Shown here piece after piece: positions 56,872-64,000 of a stretch of DNA of 64,000 nucleotides. A model generated the notes under the pieces. It did no database searches. It was not told the DNA's origin and saw only the letters and a program-made list of their open reading frames with translations. This stretch comes from Dietzia sp. B32 (GTDB taxonomy: Bacteria > Actinomycetota > Actinomycetes > Mycobacteriales > Mycobacteriaceae), in contig NZ_CP093845.1 of assembly GCF_024732245.1 (NCBI RefSeq), positions 2,914,001 to 2,978,000 on the forward strand. Direction: 5' to 3'. A program made the translations under genes and the position numbers. How positions within the stretch are numbered: position 1 is the stretch's first letter; the number at the start of each line of letters is the position of its first letter.

Positions 56872-58476
56872 ATGAGTGCACCCACGCCTTCCGTCCCCGC
56901 CGACGCCGGAATCCTGGATCCGCGGACCGGCGAGCACGTGACCAGTGTCTACCGGATCGCCGAGGCCGACCCGGACCGTGTCGCGGTGATCGAGGCTGCC
57001 GGTCGTCAGGTCACCTTCGGCCAGCTCGCCGACGCCGCCCACGGGTACGCGCGGGGCTTGCAGGCACTCGGGCTGGAGACCGGCGACTGCATCGTCCTGC
57101 TCGCCCCCAACAGCATCGAGTTCCTCGAGGTCTACTACGCGGCCATGGAGATCGGGCTCTACGTGGCCCCGGCGAACTGGCACCTGACCGGCCCCGAGGT
57201 GGCGTACATCCTCGAGAACTCGGGATCGACGGTGTTCATCGCGGACACGCGGTTCGCCGACGTCGCGAGCGCCGCCGCCGAGGAGGCCGGGCTCGACCCC
57301 GCCCGCTGCTACGCCGTCGGTGAGGTCCCCGGATTCCGTCCGCTGTCCGAGCTCAGGGCCCCGGCTGCGGGGGAGGACCCCTTGCCGTCGTCGCGGACCC
57401 TCGGCGGCCCCATGCTGTACACCTCCGGCACCACCGGCCGCCCCAAGGGCGTGCGGCGCCCCCTCACCGGCGGCTCGCCGGATCAGGTGACGGTCCCCAA
57501 TTACTACTTTTTCGCCGGCTTCAACATCCAGGCGCCGGACAACGTGCACATCTGCGGTTCGCCGCTCTACCACACGGCCGTGCTCAACTTCGTCACCATC
57601 TCGCTCAATCTGGGCCAGGCGGTGGTGCTCATGGACAAGTGGACGCCCGAGGAGATGCTGCGCCTCATCGACGCCCACGGCGTCACCCAGTCGCACATGG
57701 TGCCGACCCAGTTCTCGCGTCTGCTGGAGCTGCCGGAGGACGTGCGCGCGAAGTACGAAGTGTCGAGCCTGCGCACGATCGTCCACGGTGCAGCGCCGTG
57801 CCCCAAGCACGTCAAGCAGGCCATGCTCGACTGGTGGGGCCCCGTACTCACCGAGTACTACGCCGGCACCGAGGGTGGCGGCTGCACCATCACCGGCGAG
57901 GAATGGCTGCGCAAGCCCGGCAGCGTGGGCCGGCCGTGGAAGACCACCACCCTGAAGATCCTCGACGACGACGGGGGTGAGCTGCCCACCGGCGAGATCG
58001 GCAACGTGTACCTGCAGATGCACGGGTCGAAGTTCGAGTACCACCAGGACAAGGAGAAGACCGCGAAGACCTACGTGGGCGAGCTGTTCACGATGGGCGA
58101 CATCGGGTACGTCGATTCCGACGGTTACCTGTTCCTGTGTGATCGCAAGAACGACATGATCATCTCCGGTGGCGTGAACATCTACCCGGCGGAGATCGAG
58201 TCCGAGATGACCCGCCACGAGGCGGTCCGCGACGCCGCCGTGTTCGGTATCCCGCACAAGGACTGGGGTGAGGAGGTCAAGGCCGTCATCGAGCTCGCCG
58301 AGGGATTCACCGAATCCGACGACCTCAAGGCGCAGATCCTCGACGACCTGTCGGGACGGCTGGCCAAGTTCAAGATGCCGCGGTCGATCGACGTGGTGGA
58401 CGAGCTGCCCCGCCAGGCCAACGGCAAGCTCATGAAGCGCACCCTCAAGGAGCCCTACTGGGCGGACGCCCAGTAA
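56872..58476 (+). CDS. Acyl-CoA synthetase under KstR control
   Basis: A 534-residue AMP-forming ligase. The P-loop is MLYTSGTTGRPKGVRRPL; TEYYAGTEGGGCT is the adenine segment; LFTMGDIGYVDSDGYLFLCDRK is the hinge and the Lys lies in RQANGKLMKRTL. The segments differ from what I recall of FadD19 and FadD17, and are nearer the FadD4/FadD13-like group, so no symbol is given. The KstR box strongly suggests a sterol side-chain acid or a steroid carboxylate as substrate. Confidence 0.85.
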   Translation: MSAPTPSVPADAGILDPRTGEHVTSVYRIAEADPDRVAVIEAAGRQVTFGQLADAAHGYARGLQALGLETGDCIVLLAPNSIEFLEVYYAAMEIGLYVAPANWHLTGPEVAYILENSGSTVFIADTRFADVASAAAEEAGLDPARCYAVGEVPGFRPLSELRAPAAGEDPLPSSRTLGGPMLYTSGTTGRPKGVRRPLTGGSPDQVTVPNYYFFAGFNIQAPDNVHICGSPLYHTAVLNFVTISLNLGQAVVLMDKWTPEEMLRLIDAHGVTQSHMVPTQFSRLLELPEDVRAKYEVSSLRTIVHGAAPCPKHVKQAMLDWWGPVLTEYYAGTEGGGCTITGEEWLRKPGSVGRPWKTTTLKILDDDGGELPTGEIGNVYLQMHGSKFEYHQDKEKTAKTYVGELFTMGDIGYVDSDGYLFLCDRKNDMIISGGVNIYPAEIESEMTRHEAVRDAAVFGIPHKDWGEEVKAVIELAEGFTESDDLKAQILDDLSGRLAKFKMPRSIDVVDELPRQANGKLMKRTLKEPYWADAQ

Positions 58477-58510
58477 TCGGGTCACTATCCCCGAGTCGGG
58501 GCTGAGCGAC

Positions 58511-58546
58511 GGCGTGGCCGGACCATCCAGATGGTCCGGCCACGTC
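58511..58546. terminator. Terminator after the acyl-CoA synthetase
   Basis: CGTGGCCGGACCAT and its exact complement form a 14-base stem with a CCAG loop, extended by two weaker pairs. Confidence 0.85.
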
Positions 58547-58635
58547 TCGTCTGTGCCCCTGTCTCGACAGGTGGCAGCCGTATCGGGTTCAACTATCGTG
58601 CGCGACAGAAGGTGTCCGCGCGAGAGTGGGAAGGA

Positions 58636-58665
58636 TTACCAGTAAAGATAAGTGCTCGCTAATGT
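58636..58665 (+). promoter_or_regulatory. Candidate promoter of the 1149-residue protein gene
   Basis: TTACCA and TAATGT are separated by 18 bases in the only AT-rich part of the 245-base gap, about 57 bases before the start codon. The remaining gap holds the terminator and no other recognisable feature. Confidence 0.4.
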
Positions 58666-58721
58666 TGTAGGCGTCCAGTGGTCTCGAGGGGCCACGTGCA
58701 CCCATCCTCGGGGGAGTTCAG

Positions 58722-61700
58722 ATGGCGCCGATTCGACGGCGGATAGCCGCGTTGGTCAGCTCGGTGGTCTTGGCCACGACGACACTCGTGGTGGGCCAGG
58801 CGCCCGTGGCGTCGGCCCAGCCGACGACGGGTATCGGTCCGGTGTCGGTGGGGCCTCTGAACGTGCCGATTCCGTCTCCCGGGCTCCCGATGTACGCCAC
58901 CTGGACAAGGACGGTGAGCGAAGGGTCTCCTCGTCAGGGAGATGTCATCACGGTGACCAACGTGATCCAGGGTGTGAAGGTCATCGCCTACACGAACCTG
59001 GAGTGGATGAAGGAATTTCATCCCAGTTGTTTTGAGCGTCAGAGCGGCGGGTGGACGATCTCGGGACATCGGATCGGGTCGCCCGGTGAAGTGAGTTCAA
59101 CGAGCCCGCGGACCTACTCGCCGACCAGCCGGGCCAGCGAACTCGACTTCACGTTTGGTACCGAGGGCGGTCAGGCCACTACCAGGGTCGAATTGGCAGA
59201 CGTCCTACCGAGGCTGAGGATCAATGGCGGCAACGGAGACGGCCTGACCACCACGTGGACCGAGACGTACAAGGTCACGTGTGCACCCGGGGCACTGAGC
59301 TCCGGCGGGTTCACGTGGGACGACTCGAGGGCTCGGAACATTCCGTGGACGACAGCGGGCCCGTCGATCACGGTGCGGCCTGCGCTGACCACCACCAGCA
59401 CTACGCTCGCGGTTGACCCCGGCCCCGAGGAGAGCAGCGAGTCCGTTCTCACCGCGACAGTGGCTAACGGCCGGAACGGCGATGTCGTCGAGTTCTTCGA
59501 CGGCGAGGTCCGGCTGGGCGTCGGAACCGTCACAGGCGGCGTCTCGACCCTCCCGTGGCGGCCCGGCGCAGGGACCGCTGGCCAGCCGTTCGCCATCGCC
59601 GCGAAATATCTCGGCTCCGCCGACCACGCGCCGTCCGAATCAGCTCCGGCCACCGGAACTGTCGCCGGCGACACCACCGCGCCCGCCCCGCCCTCTGACC
59701 TGGTAATCGCCCCGCAACCTGTCGATCCGGGACAGCTCGTCGCGGTGTCGGGCCAGGCCGAGCCAGGGTCATCGGTAACCGTCTTTCTCGGCGACGAAAG
59801 CAGGTGCTCTGCCACCGCCGGCCCCGAGGGCGATTTCTCGTGCAGCTTCGCGGTACTGGAGACCGAGAACGGCCTGCCCGTCACGGCGATCGCAACCGAT
59901 GCATCGGGGAACTCGTCCCAGCCGGGAGACGCCGGACCACTGGCGGTCAACGACAAGACCCCGCCCGCGATACCGTCCGGAGTCGTGATGCTTCCCGCAG
60001 CGGCAGACCCTGGCGAGACCGTCACGGTCACCGGCGAGGCCGAGCCGGGGTCGACCGTGTCTGTCGTCGTCGACGGTGAGCAGGTGTGTTCTGTAACAGC
60101 TGACCTCGTCACCGGCGAGTTCTCCTGCGAGTTCATCGTGACCGAGGAGATGGATGGCCAGATGGCCGCCGTCATCGCCACCGACGCGGCGGGGAACCCG
60201 TCGGAGCCGGCCACGGTCGGCCCGATCGGCGTGAACGATGTGACGCCCCCGCTGCCGCCCACCGACCTGAGAGTGCAGCCGAACCCCGCCAATCACGGCG
60301 GAGCGGTGACGGTCTCGGGAAAGGCGGAGCCCTTCTCCACGGTCCGGGTGTACGTGGGCGCAGCTGAGGATCCGGCATGTTTTGCGACGGCCAACGCGGC
60401 AGGGGAGTTCGCCTGCAGTTTCACCGCGGTAGAGGAGTGGAACGGGCTGCCAGTGACGGCGACCGCGACGGACGCGGCCGGGAATGTCTCGGACGAGGCA
60501 CCCGCAGGGACGCTCGGCGTCGCGCCATCCCAGCCCCCTGTGACGGTGACCGCGACGACCACCGCGATCGAGGTGACCACTGCCGTGGAAACCACTACTC
60601 AGACGTCGACTGCCACGGTGGTGGAAACGACGACCGAGGTCGTGCCGACCACGGTGCCGACGACGGTGGTGGCGACCACCACCGAGTTGGTGCCGACGAC
60701 GGAGATCGAGACGGAGACGCTGCCGCCCACGACGGTCCGGGAGACGACGACGGCGGTTGAGACGTCGACGGTGACGGAGACTCCGCCGACGGTGACGGAG
60801 ACGCTTCCCCCGACAACGGTGCGGGAGACGACCACTCAGTTGGTTCCGACTACGGCGATCGAGACCGAAACCGAGACGACGACTCAGCTGGTCCCGACGA
60901 CCGCCTTCGAGACTGAGACGGAGACGACGACGGCGGTTGAGACGTCGACGGTGACGGAGACTCCGCCGACGGTGACGGAGACGGAGACGCTTCCCCCGAC
61001 GACGGTCCGGGAGACGACGACGGCGGTTGAGACGTCGACGGTGACGGAGACTCCGCCGACGGTGACGGAGACGCTTCCTCCGACGACGGTCCGGGAGACG
61101 ACCACTCAGTTGGTTCCGACCACGGCGGTCGAGACCGAAACCGAGACGACGACTCAGCTGGTCCCGACGACCGCCTTCGAGACTGAGACGGAGACGACGA
61201 CGGCAATTGAGACGTCCACGGTGACGGAGACTCCGCCGACGGTGACGGAGACGCTTCCCCCGACGACGGTCCGGGAGACGACGACGCAACTGGTGCCGAC
61301 GACAGCGATCGAGACCGAAACCGAGACGACGACCGCGGTGGAAACCTCCACGGTGACTGAGACGGCTCCGACGGTGACCGAACTCGTCCCGACGACGATC
61401 GTGCAGTCCACGACTGAGTTGGTGCCGACCACCGTCATCCCGCCGACCGTGACGATCACGGAGGTCGAGACCTCGACGTCGACGACCACCTCCACGGCCA
61501 CGCAGGTCGAGGTGACCACAGAGGTCTCCACCACCACCCAGACGGCGACGTCCACAGTGACCTCGACGTCGGTGGCCACCACGACCGTGGTGCCCGAGTG
61601 GTTCGGGTCGATCGGCTCGGGATCCGCCGGGAACGGGGGCGGTGCCGACCCGGGCAGCGCGGATATCGGGTTGGCCGGTGCGATCAGCGGTCTCCTCGAG

Positions 61701-62171
61701 ATGGCCTTCGGTTCGCTCGGTGTCACCGCTGGTTCGGTGGCGAGCGGGTCCACCGGTGAGAGCGGCTCGCTCGCGGCGGAGGGACTCGGTTCACTCGACG
61801 GCGCGTCCGGTTCGATCTCGGGCGGTGGGGGAGACGGCGGCAGTGGTGCCGATGGCACCGGATCCGGCGGGGTCGGCGCGATCGCGTTCGGATCGCTGGG
61901 TCCGCTGGGGTCGTCGGATGTGGCCGGCTCGACAGGTGCGTTCGGCTCCACAGGCGGGCTCGGTTCCCTCGCCGTGGGATCGCTGGCTGTCGGTGCGCTC
62001 GCCGTGGGAGGCGTGCTCCACGGGGTCAACACCGGCGCGATCCGGCTCGACCCGGTGATGCTGCCGCCGCTGCCCAGGGAGCTCGCCGTGCTGCTGGGGG
62101 CGGGCGTGCCGGCGGGCCGGGACGAGGTGCCGGTGGCGCCGGGCCCGCTCGTCGGCAACGGCCGCGGCTGA
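58722..62171 (+). CDS. Large secreted Ig-like/Thr-repeat/Gly-Ser protein
   Basis: A 1149-residue protein with a signal peptide ending near residue 36 (ASAQPTT). In order: an N-terminal domain (about 37-220) with two Cys; an Ig-like domain (about 225-318) resembling the Big_3 group; three further Ig-like repeats (about 318-605), each with a Cys pair and AxATDAxGN motif; a Thr/Glu/Val/Pro repeat (about 608-963) with TETPPTVTETLPPTTVRETTTQLVPTTA-type units cut here to shorter motifs such as PPTTVRET and QLVPTTA; a Gly/Ser-rich part (963-1103); and a Pro-rich LPPLP end. The Thr region is probably glycosylated, forming a stalk that lifts the Ig domains. No LPxTG sorting motif is present. The end is like that of the 571-residue protein at 42192. 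Confidence 0.88.
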   Translation: MAPIRRRIAALVSSVVLATTTLVVGQAPVASAQPTTGIGPVSVGPLNVPIPSPGLPMYATWTRTVSEGSPRQGDVITVTNVIQGVKVIAYTNLEWMKEFHPSCFERQSGGWTISGHRIGSPGEVSSTSPRTYSPTSRASELDFTFGTEGGQATTRVELADVLPRLRINGGNGDGLTTTWTETYKVTCAPGALSSGGFTWDDSRARNIPWTTAGPSITVRPALTTTSTTLAVDPGPEESSESVLTATVANGRNGDVVEFFDGEVRLGVGTVTGGVSTLPWRPGAGTAGQPFAIAAKYLGSADHAPSESAPATGTVAGDTTAPAPPSDLVIAPQPVDPGQLVAVSGQAEPGSSVTVFLGDESRCSATAGPEGDFSCSFAVLETENGLPVTAIATDASGNSSQPGDAGPLAVNDKTPPAIPSGVVMLPAAADPGETVTVTGEAEPGSTVSVVVDGEQVCSVTADLVTGEFSCEFIVTEEMDGQMAAVIATDAAGNPSEPATVGPIGVNDVTPPLPPTDLRVQPNPANHGGAVTVSGKAEPFSTVRVYVGAAEDPACFATANAAGEFACSFTAVEEWNGLPVTATATDAAGNVSDEAPAGTLGVAPSQPPVTVTATTTAIEVTTAVETTTQTSTATVVETTTEVVPTTVPTTVVATTTELVPTTEIETETLPPTTVRETTTAVETSTVTETPPTVTETLPPTTVRETTTQLVPTTAIETETETTTQLVPTTAFETETETTTAVETSTVTETPPTVTETETLPPTTVRETTTAVETSTVTETPPTVTETLPPTTVRETTTQLVPTTAVETETETTTQLVPTTAFETETETTTAIETSTVTETPPTVTETLPPTTVRETTTQLVPTTAIETETETTTAVETSTVTETAPTVTELVPTTIVQSTTELVPTTVIPPTVTITEVETSTSTTTSTATQVEVTTEVSTTTQTATSTVTSTSVATTTVVPEWFGSIGSGSAGNGGGADPGSADIGLAGAISGLLEMAFGSLGVTAGSVASGSTGESGSLAAEGLGSLDGASGSISGGGGDGGSGADGTGSGGVGAIAFGSLGPLGSSDVAGSTGAFGSTGGLGSLAVGSLAVGALAVGGVLHGVNTGAIRLDPVMLPPLPRELAVLLGAGVPAGRDEVPVAPGPLVGNGRG
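60751..60930. repeat. 180-bp direct repeat, copy 1
   Basis: This block and 61021-61200 differ at five bases in 180, all in two short stretches. The 90 bases between them (60931-61020) are similar to the first half of the unit. It codes for 60 residues of the stalk. Confidence 0.9.
61021..61200. repeat. 180-bp direct repeat, copy 2
   Basis: Second copy of the 60-residue unit; see the copy at 60751. Its 97% match shows a recent duplication. Confidence 0.9.
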
Positions 62172-62255
62172 ATCCGCCCCTACGCGACCCCGAGGGCCCG
62201 CTTCCCACACTCGAGGAGGCGGACCCTCGTCGTCGTCGGATCCTCGACGCGCGGC

Positions 62256-62269
62256 GAGAACGCGTTCTA
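62256..62269. promoter_or_regulatory. KstR operator (7 of 8 positions), aldehyde dehydrogenase
   Basis: GAGAACGCGTTCTA fits TnnAACnnGTTnnA except at the first base. It ends 10 bases before the start codon, as at 56848. Confidence 0.7.
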
Positions 62270-62279
62270 CCCTGGACAC

Positions 62280-63740
62280 ATGACCAGAACCCCCACCGCG
62301 CGCGACCTCACGCTCGCGCAGATTCTCGAGCGGCAGCAGCAGGCGTTCCTCGCCGAGCCCCAGCCGGGCGTGAAGATCCGCCGGGACCGGATCCTGCGAC
62401 TCAAGCAGCTCGTCCTCGACAACGCCGCCGAGCTGACCGAAGCGATCCGCGAGGACTACGGCTCGCGACCGGAGACGTTCTCCACCATCACCGACATCGC
62501 CTCGTCCATCCCGGATCTGGACCACCAGCGCGGCAACATCAAGAAGTGGATGAAGCCCACGCGGATCTCCCGCGCCCTGGACGCGGTCGGGTTCTCACAG
62601 CAGGTCCGCCACGACCCCAAGGGCGTCGTGGGCATCATCGGCCCCTGGAACTTCCCCCTGTACCTGACGATCGTTCCGGCGGGATCCGCGCTCGGCGCCG
62701 GCAACCGGGTGATGATCCGGCCGTCGTCGGTCACCGCGAACACCACCGAGGTGCTGTGCCGGCGGGCGCCCGAGTACTTCGCCGTGGACGAGCTGGCCAT
62801 CGCGGGTCCCGAGCACGGCCGGGGCTCCGACTTCTCCGTGCTCCCGTTCGACCACCTGTTCTTCACCGGATCGCCGGGGGTCGGCAAGTCCGTGGCCAAG
62901 GACGCGGCCGAGAACCTCACGCCCGTCACGCTGGAACTGGGCGGCAAGAACCCCGTCTTCGTCGACAGTAGTGCCGACATCGACCGGGCGGCGCGCAGCA
63001 TCGCCTCGTCCCGCCTCGTCAACGGTGGCCAGGTGTGCATGTGCCCGGACTACGTCTTCGTCCCCGAGGACCGCCTGGACGCGTTCTGCGACACCGTGCT
63101 CGACCAGTGGCGGACCACCCTCCCGGCCATCGTCGGCAACCCCGAGTACACGGCGACCATCAACACCTCGAACTACGAGCGGATCGTCGGGCTGATCGAC
63201 GACGCCGTGGCGAAGGGGGCCGTCAAGCGGGACGCCGCGCCGGCCGGGGAGCGCCTGCCCGACCCGGTCGTCCGCAAGATCGCGCCCACCCTGCTCACCG
63301 GCGTGACCCCGGACATGGAGATCGACTCCGACGAGGTGTTCGGCCCCGTCCTGACGGTCTTCGGGTACTCCGGCCTCGACGAGGCGATCCGCTACGTCAA
63401 CAACCGGCCGAGCCCGCTGGTCCTGTACTGGTACGGGGACAGGAACGACCGCTTCGAGACCGTCGCCGACCGCACCCGCTCCGGCAACATCTACGGCAAC
63501 GACTTCGGGATCGGCATGGCCTCGTCGGCCATCCCCTTCGGTGGCGTCGGCAACTCGGGGATGGGCGGCTACCACGGCCACTACGGGTTCCGGACGTTCA
63601 CCCACGAGCGGGCGGTGGCGCACCACTCGTTCGACTTCAACGCGTCGGAGCTTATGGTCCCGCCGTTCACCAAGGGCAAGAAGCGGATCGCCTCGGGTTA
63701 CCTGGGGGCGATGCAGGTACGGACGAGGCTCAAGCTGTAG
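62280..63740 (+). CDS. Aldehyde dehydrogenase (coniferyl-aldehyde-dehydrogenase-like)
   Basis: A 486-residue NAD(P)-dependent aldehyde dehydrogenase of the short class-3-like type. GPWNFPLYL is the substrate entrance, FTGSPGVGKSVAK the cofactor loop, LELGGKNPVFV holds the catalytic Glu, and VNGGQVCMCPDY the catalytic Cys. It ends FRTFTHERAVAHHS and a basic C-terminus typical of CalB-like enzymes. The near-match KstR box 10 bases upstream suggests an aldehyde from sterol side-chain degradation. It overlaps the convergent kinase gene by 11 bases. Confidence 0.88.
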   Translation: MTRTPTARDLTLAQILERQQQAFLAEPQPGVKIRRDRILRLKQLVLDNAAELTEAIREDYGSRPETFSTITDIASSIPDLDHQRGNIKKWMKPTRISRALDAVGFSQQVRHDPKGVVGIIGPWNFPLYLTIVPAGSALGAGNRVMIRPSSVTANTTEVLCRRAPEYFAVDELAIAGPEHGRGSDFSVLPFDHLFFTGSPGVGKSVAKDAAENLTPVTLELGGKNPVFVDSSADIDRAARSIASSRLVNGGQVCMCPDYVFVPEDRLDAFCDTVLDQWRTTLPAIVGNPEYTATINTSNYERIVGLIDDAVAKGAVKRDAAPAGERLPDPVVRKIAPTLLTGVTPDMEIDSDEVFGPVLTVFGYSGLDEAIRYVNNRPSPLVLYWYGDRNDRFETVADRTRSGNIYGNDFGIGMASSAIPFGGVGNSGMGGYHGHYGFRTFTHERAVAHHSFDFNASELMVPPFTKGKKRIASGYLGAMQVRTRLKL

Positions 63741-64000
63741 CGGGGCCGCCGGCCGTGGGGTCGGCGTCCCCGGTGCCGCCGGGGTGGTGCAGCGGCACGG
63801 TCAGCCGGAAGGTGGTGCCTTCACCCTCCGCCGAGTCGAAGTCCAGGTCGCCGTCGTGGCCTTCCGCGATCGCCTGGACGATGCTCAGGCCCAGACCGGT
63901 GCCGGGGATCGACCCGCGCTGGGCGGTGCTCGACCGGAAGAAGCGGGTGCCCAGGTGTTCGTGCTCGGCCACGGGGATGCCGATGCCGGTGTCGGCCACG
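63730..64000 (-). CDS. Histidine kinase, C-terminal end (cut by window edge)
   Basis: The last 90 or so residues of a sensor kinase. VADTGIGIP is the G1 box, FFRSSTAQRGSIPGTGLGLSIV gives the F and G2 boxes, and the protein ends with a Pro/Gly/Asp/Ala tail. The rest is beyond the right edge. It converges with the aldehyde dehydrogenase, overlapping by 11 bases. No response regulator is in view; nothing ties it to the steroid genes. Confidence 0.85.
   Translation of the reverse strand, partial: VADTGIGIPVAEHEHLGTRFFRSSTAQRGSIPGTGLGLSIVQAIAEGHDGDLDFDSAEGEGTTFRLTVPLHHPGGTGDADPTAGGPATA

Larger units (their letters stand above)
60545..61610. repeat. Thr-rich coding repeat region
   Basis: The DNA is made of acg/gag/acc/gtg-rich tracts with repeated blocks (ACGGTCCGGGAGACGAC, GACTCCGCCGACGGTGACGG) in frame with the stalk region of the 1149-residue protein. 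Confidence 0.9.

Noticed and set aside
56872-58476. Naming the acyl-CoA synthetase fadD19
   Set aside because: The P-loop and other segments differ from what I recall of FadD19, so only the class and the KstR link are claimed.
60545-61610. Repeat array as a CRISPR
   Set aside because: The repeats are in frame, have no unique spacers and code for a Thr-rich stalk; no cas genes are near.

Overview
The window is 64 kb of high-GC actinobacterial chromosome, almost wall-to-wall coding, with a dense steroid (cholesterol/phytosterol) catabolic locus. The gene families, the KstR and KstR2 operator motifs, a DUF222/13E12-type HNH endonuclease, F420-dependent enzymes and a mycofactocin-type dehydrogenase point to a mycolic-acid actinobacterium (order Mycobacteriales). 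Two Gly-Ser-repeat secreted proteins give it a Dietzia/Gordonia/Rhodococcus flavour, but the genus cannot be settled from the sequence alone.

Layout. (1) 1-4.6 kb, minus strand: a coupled operon of two small secreted Asp-rich proteins, a sensor kinase, an OmpR-type regulator, an SLC13-type transporter and a glycerate kinase cut by the window edge. (2) 4.8-21.8 kb, ring A/B degradation: chsH3-like/kstD diverge from hsaE across an exact KstR box; then an IclR regulator and an HNH endonuclease with its own SOS box separate hsaE from hsaG-hsaF; then yjdM and a flavodoxin; kshB; kshA with a small Rv3527-like protein; and, divergent from kshA, the run hsaA-hsaC-hsaB-DUF1214-sulfotransferase. hsaD is not here. 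A CysQ-like phosphatase converges on the sulfotransferase. (3) 22.6-42.1 kb, degradation of rings C/D (HIP): fadE33/ipdE2-fadE32-fadE31-enoyl-CoA hydratase, an SDR and fadD3, a mycofactocin-type SDR, fadE30/ipdE1-ipdF, kstR2-fadA6, echA20-ipdA-ipdB-ipdC and two divergent SDR genes. Five KstR2 operators stand in front of these units. A lipoprotein and a pair of paralogous secreted proteins interrupt the block. (4) 42.2-43.9 kb: a 571-residue Gly-Ser-Leu-repeat secreted protein. (5) 44.1-58.5 kb, side-chain and early steps: fadA5-GNAT-ddn diverge from cyp125 with KstR boxes between them; an epoxide-hydrolase-type alpha/beta hydrolase; a DUF35-ltp4-ltp3-SnoaL-LLM operon diverging from a second LLM (F420) gene over a KstR box; two DUF1707 membrane proteins; and an acyl-CoA synthetase with a KstR box. 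(6) 58.7-64 kb: a 1149-residue secreted Ig-like/Thr-repeat/Gly-Ser protein, an aldehyde dehydrogenase with a near-consensus KstR box, and the C-terminal end of a histidine kinase.

How the genes work together. KstR would control uptake-proximal, side-chain and ring A/B steps. CYP125 oxidises the sterol side chain and CoA ligase, thiolase and Ltp enzymes shorten it. KstD and KshAB open ring B, HsaAB and HsaC open ring A, and HsaE/F/G turn the released C6 fragment into pyruvate and propionyl-CoA. The remaining indanedione (HIP) is activated by FadD3 and broken down by the KstR2-controlled set (IpdE1/E2, IpdF, IpdC, EchA20, IpdAB, FadA6, FadE31/32). Gene order is reshuffled relative to the M. tuberculosis Rv35xx cluster, but many small neighbourhoods are conserved (kstD/Rv3538, cyp125/fadA5/ddn, Rv3548-Rv3553, Rv3520-Rv3523). 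M. tuberculosis names used here rest on recalled family knowledge, not on a search. No tRNA, rRNA, CRISPR or transposase gene was seen. No gene-free stretch exceeds 300 bases; the largest gaps are 46373-46618 and 58477-58721.
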